Shown one piece after another: positions 1-6,085 of a stretch of DNA of 11,308 nt. The notes beneath the pieces were generated by a model that saw only the letters and a program-made list of their open reading frames with translations, did not search any database and had not been told where the DNA came from. This stretch comes from JAUWCW01 sp030609125 [NCBI: Candidatus Rokuibacteriota bacterium] (lineage in GTDB: Bacteria > JAUVQV01). The stretch lies in assembly GCA_030609125.1 (NCBI GenBank), contig JAUWCW010000032.1, positions 1-11,308 of the forward strand, in the 5' to 3' direction. Position numbers and translations under genes: made by a program. Within the stretch, counting starts at the first letter, position 1, and every line of letters begins with the position of its first letter.

Positions 1-16
1 GGGAGGGCCGGGAGGG
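1..16 (+). other. G-quadruplex-type motif
   Basis: Four GGG runs are separated by loops of 1, 2 and 1 bases (GGGAGGGCCGGGAGGG), with a further GGGG at 22-25. This fits the standard G3N1-7 rule for an intramolecular quadruplex on the + strand. It lies about 22 bp upstream of the -35 box of the next promoter. It could equally be the GC-rich end of a gene cut by the window edge. Confidence 0.45.
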
Positions 17-38
17 ACGGCGGGGCCTGATGCATCTG

Positions 39-66
39 TTCACAATGCCGGCAATCTAACTATAAT
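39..66 (+). promoter_or_regulatory. sigma70-type promoter for the 87-aa gene
   Basis: The -35 box TTCACA (39-44, 5 of 6 consensus bases) is followed by a 16-bp spacer and a perfect -10 box TATAAT (61-66). Transcription should begin near 73, giving a leader of about 28 nt before the ATG at 101. An in-frame ATG at 65 falls inside the -10 box and so cannot be the start on this transcript. Confidence 0.75.
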
Positions 67-100
67 GGAAAGGGAGAAACCAGCCAAAGGGAGGTGGATG

Positions 101-364
101 ATGGACCACGTCAAGCACAGCAAAGAGGAACTGGCCGCGAAGCTGAGGGAGATGTACCCCGAAATCCGGGACCACGGGATCGACCTCTCCATCGAGTTCA
201 GCGACGAGAAGAACGCCTGGCTGATTCACTTCAAGAAGGGTGAACATCAGCTCGCCACGCACCTCGAAAGGGAGGACGCCGACAAGTGCCTGGAGGGCAT
301 CCAATGCGTCTATCTCGGAGTGCAGATTGCGCAGTTCATCAAAAATTTCGAGGCGGGAGAATAG
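101..364 (+). CDS. small conserved-type hypothetical protein, 87 aa
   Basis: I do not recognise a named family. The protein is small, charged and soluble, with no signal peptide or membrane segment. The N-terminal half (SKEELAAKLREMYPEI) looks helical. The middle (LSIEFSDEKNAWLIHFKKG) looks like two beta strands. The C-terminal half has two cysteines in CLEGIQC, followed by a helix ending IKNFEAGE. The start is chosen at ATG 101 because GGAGG at 90-94 lies 6 nt upstream; the adjacent ATG at 98 is only 3 nt from it. The ATG at 65 is inside the promoter -10 box. It is a single-gene unit and converges on the 396-842 gene with 31 bp between stop codons. The phrasing resembles small proteins of Geobacter-type genomes, from memory only. 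Function unknown. Confidence 0.8.
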   Translation: MDHVKHSKEELAAKLREMYPEIRDHGIDLSIEFSDEKNAWLIHFKKGEHQLATHLEREDADKCLEGIQCVYLGVQIAQFIKNFEAGE

Positions 365-395
365 TGTGCCACGGGGGTACCGGACGGATTCCCGG

Positions 396-842
396 TCAGA
401 AAGTACGGGGGTCCTCAGGCGGGAGGTCGGCATCGTCAAAAGGCATGACTCCCATCCGCGTCATCACCGCCTCGATGCCCCTGAGGATCTCCCCCCAATC
501 GCACTCCAAGTCGTCCCGCTCCAGGGCCTTTTCGATCAGTTCGTCGAAAGCGTCAAAGTCGAAAGAGCCGTCGATGATTCCCGAGCGAACGAGGACGGCG
601 TATTTCCTGCTGTCGTCTTTGGGGCTTTCTCCGGCCTCCAGCAGCAGCTTCGCACGGCGCTCGGAAGACTCGAAGTACCAGTCCATCGCCGAGAAGAGCG
701 CGTCATAGAGCGTGACCAGGCCCGCCGCCACCTTCCCCTGCCGGAGACGGCGCTTTCCTCCCCGGAGGTGCAGGCGCGCCCTCTGCAGGGCTGCGGCCTC
801 AGGCCCGAGAGCCTCTGCGTTCATCAATCCAGCGTGCGGCAT
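396..842 (-). CDS. hypothetical protein, 148 aa, helical
   Basis: No named family is recognised. The protein looks all-helical and cytoplasmic. A basic N-terminal helix (LRGGKRRLRQGKVAAG) is followed by VTLYDALFSAMDWYF and then an acidic C-terminal half (DFDAFDELIEKALERDDLE). It ends in a Pro/Asp-rich tail. The small-helical-bundle look recalls HEPN-like or UPF0332-like proteins, but I see no catalytic RxxxxH motif, so this is not claimed. The start is placed at ATG 842. GGGGG at 851-855 lies 8 nt upstream, and an extended -10 box at 862-870 excludes the longer reading from 890. GTG at 845 is an alternative. It is divergently arranged with the rubrerythrin-like gene at 977 and convergent with the 87-aa gene. 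Confidence 0.72.
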   Translation of the reverse strand: MPHAGLMNAEALGPEAAALQRARLHLRGGKRRLRQGKVAAGLVTLYDALFSAMDWYFESSERRAKLLLEAGESPKDDSRKYAVLVRSGIIDGSFDFDAFDELIEKALERDDLECDWGEILRGIEAVMTRMGVMPFDDADLPPEDPRTF

Positions 843-861
843 CACCTGTACCCCCAAGTGT

Positions 862-870
862 ATTCTAGCA
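862..870 (-). promoter_or_regulatory. extended -10 promoter for the 396-842 gene
   Basis: On the minus strand the sequence reads TGCTAGAAT, an extended -10 (TGn plus TAGAAT, 5 of 6). The -35 at 17 bp (GTGAAG) is weak, which is common with extended -10 boxes. The predicted +1 is near 855, so the GGGGG ribosome binding site would be the very 5' end of the mRNA. The leader would be about 12 nt. Confidence 0.55.
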
Positions 871-925
871 TTCGCGGCGCCGTCCTTCACCCCCGGGACG
901 CTGTCTTCACGTCCTCAGCGTTAAG

Positions 926-931
926 TATAAT
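926..931 (+). promoter_or_regulatory. -10 box for the rubrerythrin-like gene
   Basis: A perfect TATAAT lies 45 bp upstream of the TTG start at 977. No good -35 is seen at the usual spacing: TTCACG at 906-911 is only 14 bp away and GTCTTC sits at 17 bp. The promoter may therefore need an activator. A CGGCG/CGCCG stem (941-945 with 953-957) lies in the leader just before the ribosome binding site. Confidence 0.5.
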
Positions 932-976
932 CCCATCAGCCGGCGCTGCGGACGCCGCGGAAAGGAGGGAGACCAC

Positions 977-1459
977 TTGAACGTCTTTGACTTTGCCATG
1001 CAGATGGAAAGGGACGGCGAGCGGTACTACAGGGAGCTGTCCGAAAAGACAGGCAACCCGGGGCTGCGGAACATACTTGTCATGCTCGCCGACGCCGAAA
1101 TCACCCACTATCATATTTTTCGCAACATGAGGGAGGGCGCGCCGGTGCAGGCCTCGGAGACGGCGATTCTGGAGGATGTCAAGAATATCTTCGCGGAGAT
1201 GAAGGCCAAGGAGTCATCGCAAGCTGATTCCAGTCAGGCCGACCTCTACCGAAGGTCCCTGGAGATCGAGAAGAAGAGCCGCGACTTTTATCTTTCCCAG
1301 GCGGAGCAGACGCCGGAGCAGGAGAGGAAAGAGATCTTCAGGAAGATCGCGGCGGAGGAGGAGAAACATTATCTCATCGTGGAAAACATCCTGGACTTCA
1401 TCTCCCGCCCGGAGCAGTGGCTCGAGAACGCCGAGTGGTACCATCTTGACGAATACTGA
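977..1459 (+). CDS. rubrerythrin-like diiron (ferritin-superfamily) protein, 160 aa
   Basis: Likely a cytoplasmic four-helix-bundle diiron protein of the ferritin-like/rubrerythrin class. Such proteins are usually tied to peroxide or iron handling in anaerobes. The six expected ligands are all present as two half-sets: E11 then E41-xx-H44, and E98 then E128-xx-H131. Each leading Glu fits the pattern E-xx-small-xxx-Tyr. A linker of about 25 residues (65-90) separates the two helix pairs. There is no C-terminal CxxC rubredoxin domain, so this is not a full rubrerythrin, and its electron donor is unknown. The C-terminus is aromatic and acidic (EWYHLDEY). It starts at TTG 977; the near-perfect AGGAGG at 963-968 lies 8 nt upstream, and no ATG fits. 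It is monocistronic and its stop is 15 bp from the korB stop. Family call is confident; the exact substrate is not known. Confidence 0.88.
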   Translation: MNVFDFAMQMERDGERYYRELSEKTGNPGLRNILVMLADAEITHYHIFRNMREGAPVQASETAILEDVKNIFAEMKAKESSQADSSQADLYRRSLEIEKKSRDFYLSQAEQTPEQERKEIFRKIAAEEEKHYLIVENILDFISRPEQWLENAEWYHLDEY

Positions 1460-1474
1460 TCGGCCTCCACCGGC

Positions 1475-2326
1475 TCACGCGTAACGGTCCATGATCCTCT
1501 CCAGCAGGTCCCTGTCCGTGTTGCGCCCCGCCAGGGGACCCTCCGACAGGGTGGTAAAGGCATCGTCGAAAGCGCGCCGCTCCCCGCGGTAGACCACCCC
1601 CAGGGGTATCCTCTCCCCCCATTCCATGGAAATCTTCATGGCTTTTTCCCAGTCCCGGGGATCGTATTCCCCGGGAAGGTCGTAGACCCTCTCACGGTAC
1701 CAGGCAAAGGTGTTCACCTTGTTGAAGGAGACACAGGGCTGCAGGATGTCGACCAGTGAAATCCCGCGATGCTCGATCGCCTGCCGGATCAGGTCCGCCA
1801 GATGGTCTCCCCACCCGGAAAACCCTCGCGCGACGAAACCGGCGCGAAGAGAAACCGCCGTGGCGACGGGGTTGAAGGGCTCGCTCCAAACTCCCGCCGG
1901 CTGGGCTTTGGTGACGAAGCCCGCACCCGACGTCGGACTCGCCTGCCCCTTGGTGAGCCCGTAAACCTGGTTGTTGTGAACCAGGACCGTAAGATCAATG
2001 TTGCGCCGGAGGGCGGCGAGAAAGTGGTTCCCTCCCTCGCCGTACATGCACCCGTCTCCGCTCTCGGCGATGACCGTCAGGCCGGGATTGGCGAGCTTCG
2101 CCCCCGTCGCCACCGGCAGCGCCCGTCCGTGCAGACCGTTGAAAAGGTTTGCCCTCAGGTAGTGGGGAGCCTTGGCGGCCTGCCCTATGCCGGAAACGAA
2201 AAGAACCCGGCAGGGCTCCAGGCCGGCGGCTGCAAGGCCCTCCTTCACCGCCTTGAGGAGAGGGAAATTGCCGCATCCCGGACACCAGGCGGTCTCGAAG
2301 CTTCCGTAGTCCTCGACGTCCGGCAT
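1475..2326 (-). CDS. korB: 2-oxoacid:ferredoxin oxidoreductase, beta subunit (KorB type)
   Basis: TPP-binding beta subunit of a 2-oxoacid:ferredoxin oxidoreductase. With KorA it interconverts a 2-oxoacid plus CoA and acyl-CoA plus CO2, passing electrons to ferredoxin. In residue numbers from ATG 2326 (283 aa), CPGCG at 15-19 supplies two [4Fe-4S] cysteines. The TPP/Mg motif starts at GDG 90-92 and ends at NN 118-119, followed by VYGLTKGQASPTS. A third cysteine is C198 in QPCVSFN. Where archaeal enzymes such as Sulfolobus OFOR have a cluster Cys (SGIGCS), this protein has SGIGQAAK with Gln49. The ATG at 2326 overlaps the korA stop as TGATG, with GGAGG 6 nt upstream, so the pair is translationally coupled. 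GTG at 2329 is less well spaced. Substrate (2-oxoglutarate, pyruvate or branched-chain acid) cannot be fixed from sequence alone. Confidence 0.9.
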   Translation of the reverse strand: MPDVEDYGSFETAWCPGCGNFPLLKAVKEGLAAAGLEPCRVLFVSGIGQAAKAPHYLRANLFNGLHGRALPVATGAKLANPGLTVIAESGDGCMYGEGGNHFLAALRRNIDLTVLVHNNQVYGLTKGQASPTSGAGFVTKAQPAGVWSEPFNPVATAVSLRAGFVARGFSGWGDHLADLIRQAIEHRGISLVDILQPCVSFNKVNTFAWYRERVYDLPGEYDPRDWEKAMKISMEWGERIPLGVVYRGERRAFDDAFTTLSEGPLAGRNTDRDLLERIMDRYA

Positions 2327-4014
2327 CACCCTCCTCCCTGGATCTCACGCAGGATGTACTCCGGCGTGATGGGAAGCCCGTCGTATCGCAGTATCTTCTC
2401 CCGAACCTCAAAGCCCGTTTCCCTGCGGATCAGGCGGGCCATCTGACCGGTGGCATTGCCTTCCACGCAGATCACCCTCTCCGCCGAGCGCATGATCTCC
2501 AGAAACTGCCCTGGCGCGAGCGGCCAGACCTGGGAAAAGTGCATGGCGGCCGCGCTGCGGCCGGCGGCGCGCAGCGTCGAGACAGCCTCTTCCGCAGCCC
2601 CTTTGACCGACCCCCAGGAAACCAGCAGGATTCCCGGATTTCCCGCCCCTTCCAGGCTGGGAGGAACGACCTCTCCCAGCAGGATTTCCTGCTTGCGCAG
2701 CCTCTTCTCCACCATCTGCCGCCTCACGTCCAGGTCCTCCGTGAGGTGGCCGTCCCTGGTGTGCTCGTCGCTGTCGGCAACCACCAGGTGCTCCGTGAGC
2801 CCCGGCAGGAGCCTGGGTGAAACGCCGTCCGCAGCGTCGGCGTACCGCTCGTAGGGGACCTTCACTCCAGCCACGGGACTCCCGGCCGTCACCGGCTCAA
2901 GGCTCCGTATGTCGAAGGGCTTCACGTCGCGGTAGGAATCGGCGAGAAACTGGTCGGTCAGCACAAAGACCGGCCCCTGGGACTTCTCGGCCAAGGCAAA
3001 AGCCCTGCGGGTCAGCTGAAAACATTCCTCGACGCTCCCCGGGGACAGAATGGCCCGGGGGAATTCTCCATGACCGGCGTGCAGGACGAACTCCAGGTCT
3101 CCCTGTTCGGTACGGGTGGGCAGTCCCGTGGCCGGCCCGGGCCGCTGGGCGATGACGATGACCAGGGGGGTCTCGGTCATGCCCGCCAGGCTCACCCCCT
3201 CCGTCATGAGCGCAAAGCCGCCTCCGGAAGTCGCCACCAGGCTCGGTGCTCCCGCGAAGGAGGCGCCTATCGCCATGTTGACCGCGCTGATCTCGTCCTC
3301 CGCCTGCTCAACCACGAGACCCGCCTCACCGGCCCAGCCGGCGAGGGCGAGCGGAATGGTCGTCGACGGCGTCATGGGATAGAAAGCGCAGAACCTGACC
3401 CCCGCCGACAGGGCGCCCAGGGCGATGGCCTCGTTGCCGTTCATCATCAGCCGGAGTGGAACCAGCGGCGGCGCCGGCGGACTTTCGACAGGAAGGTCGA
3501 ACGCCGCGGCCCACTGGTACGCTTTCCCCAAGGCGTTCCGGTTCCCCTCGGCAACCCCGGCTTTCCTGCCGCCGAAGGTCCTGCTCATGGCTTTTACGAC
3601 GACCTCCTCGTCCAGCCCCAGCAGGGAGGCCGCCGCCCCGAGGGCGACCACGTTCGAAAACCTCTCTTCCGCCAGCTCCCGCAGGGGCACTTTGAGAGAA
3701 GCAAGACCGCCGGGGTCAAGACCCTCGCCGAGCAGCACGAGGCCGTCCTGTCGGATATCGCCGCCGTGGATCCGGACCGTCTCCTGATCGAGGGCCACCA
3801 GGAGGTTCACCGCTTCCTGGGGGGCGGCGAGGGCACCCCCGCCGAACCGGATGGAGAAACTGTTATGTCCGCCGCGAATCCGCGACTGGTAGCCCTGGGT
3901 CACGACGACCGCAAATCCGCTCCGCACCAGGGACTTCGCCAGGAGTTGCCCCACCGTGACCAAGCCCTGGCCGGCCTCACCGCCAATGAGAACATTGAAA
4001 GCGGAATCACCCAC
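2326..4014 (-). CDS. korA: 2-oxoacid:ferredoxin oxidoreductase, fused gamma-alpha subunit (KorA type)
   Basis: Partner of KorB, forming the two-subunit type of enzyme in which the gamma domain is fused ahead of alpha. Numbered from GTG 4014 (562 aa), the gamma domain covers about 5-175 and begins with FNVLIGGEAGQG. The alpha pyrimidine-binding domain starts near 190 and carries YPMTPSTT (212-219), AEDEISAVNMAIGASF (238-253) and RPGPATGLPTRTEQGDL (291-307). The C-terminal transketolase-like domain includes LVSWGSVKGAAEEA. The start is set at GTG 4014. A consensus promoter sits immediately upstream and its -10 box overlaps the longer reading from 4038. No Shine-Dalgarno precedes either start, so the mRNA looks leaderless. 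YPMTP with a fused gamma domain is commonly annotated as 2-oxoglutarate oxidoreductase, but specificity is inferred. Confidence 0.9.
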   Translation of the reverse strand: MGDSAFNVLIGGEAGQGLVTVGQLLAKSLVRSGFAVVVTQGYQSRIRGGHNSFSIRFGGGALAAPQEAVNLLVALDQETVRIHGGDIRQDGLVLLGEGLDPGGLASLKVPLRELAEERFSNVVALGAAASLLGLDEEVVVKAMSRTFGGRKAGVAEGNRNALGKAYQWAAAFDLPVESPPAPPLVPLRLMMNGNEAIALGALSAGVRFCAFYPMTPSTTIPLALAGWAGEAGLVVEQAEDEISAVNMAIGASFAGAPSLVATSGGGFALMTEGVSLAGMTETPLVIVIAQRPGPATGLPTRTEQGDLEFVLHAGHGEFPRAILSPGSVEECFQLTRRAFALAEKSQGPVFVLTDQFLADSYRDVKPFDIRSLEPVTAGSPVAGVKVPYERYADAADGVSPRLLPGLTEHLVVADSDEHTRDGHLTEDLDVRRQMVEKRLRKQEILLGEVVPPSLEGAGNPGILLVSWGSVKGAAEEAVSTLRAAGRSAAAMHFSQVWPLAPGQFLEIMRSAERVICVEGNATGQMARLIRRETGFEVREKILRYDGLPITPEYILREIQGGG

Positions 4015-4021
4015 GCTGTGA

Positions 4022-4049
4022 ACTATAGTGCGGCGCACTGTCGTGTCAA
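4022..4049 (-). promoter_or_regulatory. korAB promoter, leaderless type, with operator-like inverted repeat
   Basis: On the minus strand a perfect -35 TTGACA (4044-4049) is followed by a 16-bp spacer and the -10 box TATAGT (4022-4027, 5 of 6). The predicted +1 is near 4015, one base before the GTG start at 4012-4014. A perfect inverted repeat AGTGC-ggc-GCACT (4027-4039) fills most of the spacer and touches the -10 box, a typical place for a repressor operator. Confidence 0.75.
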
Positions 4050-4077
4050 GAGTGGAAAACCCGTCCCCCCTTTTTCC

Positions 4078-4107
4078 TTGACTGCCAGGCGGTTTTCTGG
4101 TTACATT
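4078..4107 (+). promoter_or_regulatory. candidate promoter for the trypsin-like/TPR gene
   Basis: TTGACT (4078-4083, 5 of 6) is followed by an 18-bp spacer and TACATT (4102-4107, 4 of 6). The predicted start near 4114 would give a leader of about 53 nt before the ATG at 4167. It is back to back with the korAB promoter, with 28 bp between the two -35 boxes. Confidence 0.45.
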
Positions 4108-4166
4108 TTGCGGAAGTTGTCCGGATCATTCTGGAAGATCCGCCATGTCCCATGGAGGCTCATGCC

Positions 4167-5489
4167 ATGGATTTTCTGAAGCACTGTCTCTTCATCGCTG
4201 GCATCCTTGCGCTCTGCGCACCTGCCCAGGCGGCTTCTTCGCCTTCCCCCGATGGACCAATCGATATCTCACAGGAATCGGCTCCCTGCGTCGTCGCCGT
4301 GCTCACCTATGACGTCCAGGGGCGGATCCTCTCCGAGGGAAGCGGCTTCTTCATTACCCCCGGCGGCGACGTCATTACGAGCTACAGGCTCTTCAAGACC
4401 GCCGCATCCGCCGAGGTCGTCACTCCCGCCGGCGAGGTTTTTCCCGTCACTGCGGTAAGCGCCGAGAGCCCGGAGAACGACCTGATACGCCTCTCGGTCG
4501 GCACCGGTGAAAGGAGCATGCCCTGCGGCAGACCAGCGGCGGCGGCGCCGGAACCGGGTGAGGAGGTTTTCGTTCTCGGCAGCCCCGCGATACGGCAGCC
4601 CTCGACAATCCGGAGCCGTGTTTCGGGCTTGCGGCAGATCCCCTTTCTCGGCGACATCGTCAAGCTCACCGGGCCGATTCCCGCCGGTTTCCTCGGAGGT
4701 CCCGTGATCAACAAGCGGGGGGAAGTTATCGGCGTAACGATCATCCGGGAGACGATGAGACAGCGGTCGGCCTACGCCGTTCCCTGGGCGTCCATCCACG
4801 AACTCGCGCCGAAAGGGCCGGGGGCCTGGACGAGTCCACTCTCACCGGGGAGGAGAAGTTTCGTGAAAGGGGTGCGAAACCTCTGGCTGGGAAGGTACGA
4901 CAGGGCCCTCCCGCACCTCGAGGCCGCGGTGGATTCAGACCCGCAGAACGCGGACCGGAACTTTCTCCTGGGCTACTGCTACAGCAGCCTGAGCCGGTTT
5001 CACGACGCCGTTGCGGCCTACCGCCAGGCACTCCGGTTTTCCCCCGGCAGCAAGGACGCCCTCTATTTTCTGGGACTCGCCTACAGCAAGATCCTCTGCT
5101 TCCAGGACGCCGCGGAGGCGTTCGAAGAAGTGGTGATGCTGGATCCGGACGACTTCAGGGCGTTCTATAAACTCGGGTACGCTTACAGCAGGCTGAACTG
5201 GCAGGAAGAGGCCAGGGAGACTTTCAAGCGAGCCATCGTCCAGCGCTGCGTCATTGTCTCCCCTGACGATCCGGCCTGTTCGGACAACGCCCTCCTCGGC
5301 CTGAACGACATCATTGATGCCTTCCGGCAGTCAAACTGGTCGGAGGCACAGGCCGCGGACGTCCATTACCAGCGGGGCCTCATCTACATCACCATGGCGC
5401 GGACGGATCTGGCTCTCAAGGAACTCCGCACACTCAGGACACTGGACGTCGTCAAGGCGGGCCGCCTCCACGACGTCATCAGGCCCTAA
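4167..5489 (+). CDS. exported trypsin-like pseudoprotease with TPR repeats, 440 aa
   Basis: Predicted periplasmic or exported protein. A Sec signal peptide (residues 1-22) has a hydrophobic core CLFIAGILALCAP and likely cleavage at AQA-A. Residues 40-215 follow the S1C/HtrA-like trypsin fold: GSGFFITPGGDVITS (58-72), the NDLIRL strand with Asp105, GFLGGPVINKRGEVIGV (174-190) and the closing AYAVPWASI strand. The expected catalytic residues are changed. The usual TNAHVV reads TSYRLF (Arg74 for His) and the usual GNSGGP reads GFLGGP (Leu176 for Ser). Only the Asp remains, so it should be catalytically dead. Residues 230-420 hold about four or five TPR units, for example AFYKLGYAYSRLNWQEEARE, suggesting a binding or scaffold role. 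The start is ATG 4167 with GGAGG at 4154-4158, 8 nt upstream; ATG 4152 would overlap that site. No PDZ domain is seen. Confidence 0.85.
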   Translation: MDFLKHCLFIAGILALCAPAQAASSPSPDGPIDISQESAPCVVAVLTYDVQGRILSEGSGFFITPGGDVITSYRLFKTAASAEVVTPAGEVFPVTAVSAESPENDLIRLSVGTGERSMPCGRPAAAAPEPGEEVFVLGSPAIRQPSTIRSRVSGLRQIPFLGDIVKLTGPIPAGFLGGPVINKRGEVIGVTIIRETMRQRSAYAVPWASIHELAPKGPGAWTSPLSPGRRSFVKGVRNLWLGRYDRALPHLEAAVDSDPQNADRNFLLGYCYSSLSRFHDAVAAYRQALRFSPGSKDALYFLGLAYSKILCFQDAAEAFEEVVMLDPDDFRAFYKLGYAYSRLNWQEEARETFKRAIVQRCVIVSPDDPACSDNALLGLNDIIDAFRQSNWSEAQAADVHYQRGLIYITMARTDLALKELRTLRTLDVVKAGRLHDVIRP

Positions 5490-5506
5490 GGGTCCGCCCT
5501 CCGTCC

Positions 5507-6025
5507 TCACTGCCTTATCTCAACGGCGTAGGGAATATTACGTCTGACGGTGAGGGCCGGGTAGCCGGATCTCATGGTCACCTTCGTGTAGTCCACCACC
5601 GCGTCGATGGTGCCGTGCAGTTCACCCGTTGTCACCGTCCCGTCGAGAGCCAGCTGCTTCAGGGGGATGCCGAGGCGGAATGTCCTGGTTCGGGGCCATG
5701 TCGCCCGGGCGGCGAATCCCACCGACCACTGCCTTTTTTTCTCCCGGTCGTAGATGTTGACGGGCACGAAGGAACGCCCGGAAACGAGGGCCGAGGAGGC
5801 GGTACTGTTGACGGAGAAGCTCACCTGCCGGAGCGAGAAGTTCCCGTGCCACGCCTTGACGGCAACGTCAACCTGCAGGTCCTCGCCGAGGGTTGCCCGG
5901 GCCGGCACATTCACCTCGACCCGGGGCTCGGGCCAGTTGCCGGGGAGAACGGCAAAGTAAAGAACCGCCAGCGCGATGGTAAAGAGTATCAGCCTGGTGC
6001 TGTCGTACTTGAGCCTTGTTCCCAT
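5507..6025 (-). CDS. membrane-anchored hypothetical protein, 172 aa
   Basis: Not recognised. A short N-terminal tail (MGTRLKYDSTR) is followed by one hydrophobic helix (about 12-28, LILFTIALAVLYFAVLP). The rest is about 140 residues of alternating hydrophobic and polar sequence that looks like a beta sandwich (VEVNVPARATLGEDLQVDV, SLRQVSFSVNSTASSAL). There is no cysteine and no lipobox. The likely topology is a signal anchor with the beta domain outside the cytoplasm. It lies 60 bp downstream of the ABC-F gene on the same strand but has its own extended -10 box. Its ATG has no Shine-Dalgarno and starts at the predicted +1, so it looks leaderless. It converges on the pseudoprotease gene with 17 bp between stops. 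Confidence 0.75.
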   Translation of the reverse strand: MGTRLKYDSTRLILFTIALAVLYFAVLPGNWPEPRVEVNVPARATLGEDLQVDVAVKAWHGNFSLRQVSFSVNSTASSALVSGRSFVPVNIYDREKKRQWSVGFAARATWPRTRTFRLGIPLKQLALDGTVTTGELHGTIDAVVDYTKVTMRSGYPALTVRRNIPYAVEIRQ

Positions 6026-6031
6026 GAGCGG

Positions 6032-6040
6032 ATTCTACCA
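6032..6040 (-). promoter_or_regulatory. extended -10 promoter giving a leaderless start at 6025
   Basis: The minus strand reads TGGTAGAAT (TGn plus TAGAAT, 5 of 6), then exactly six bases CCGCTC, then the ATG at 6023-6025. With the last base of the -10 box at -7, +1 falls on the A of ATG. The -35 region is weak. No ribosome binding site precedes the ATG. Confidence 0.6.
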
Positions 6041-6085
6041 CAAGGACAGGTGCCTCACCGTTCCCGCCGGCCCCCCTGGAGAGAG

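Noticed and set aside
365-395. ACCGG/CCGGT stem between convergent stops as a terminator
   Set aside because: Only 5 bp with an 8-nt loop and no T-run on either strand.
240-980. Long open frame on the + strand opposite the 396-842 gene
   Set aside because: It overlaps two better-supported genes, has Arg/Ser/His-rich low-plausibility protein and no ribosome binding site; it is the antisense shadow of a GC-rich gene.
3070-4179. 369-codon + strand frame opposite korA
   Set aside because: Antisense to a clear KorA with all family motifs; the composition is Gly/Arg/His-rich with no domain, and it runs through the korA promoter.
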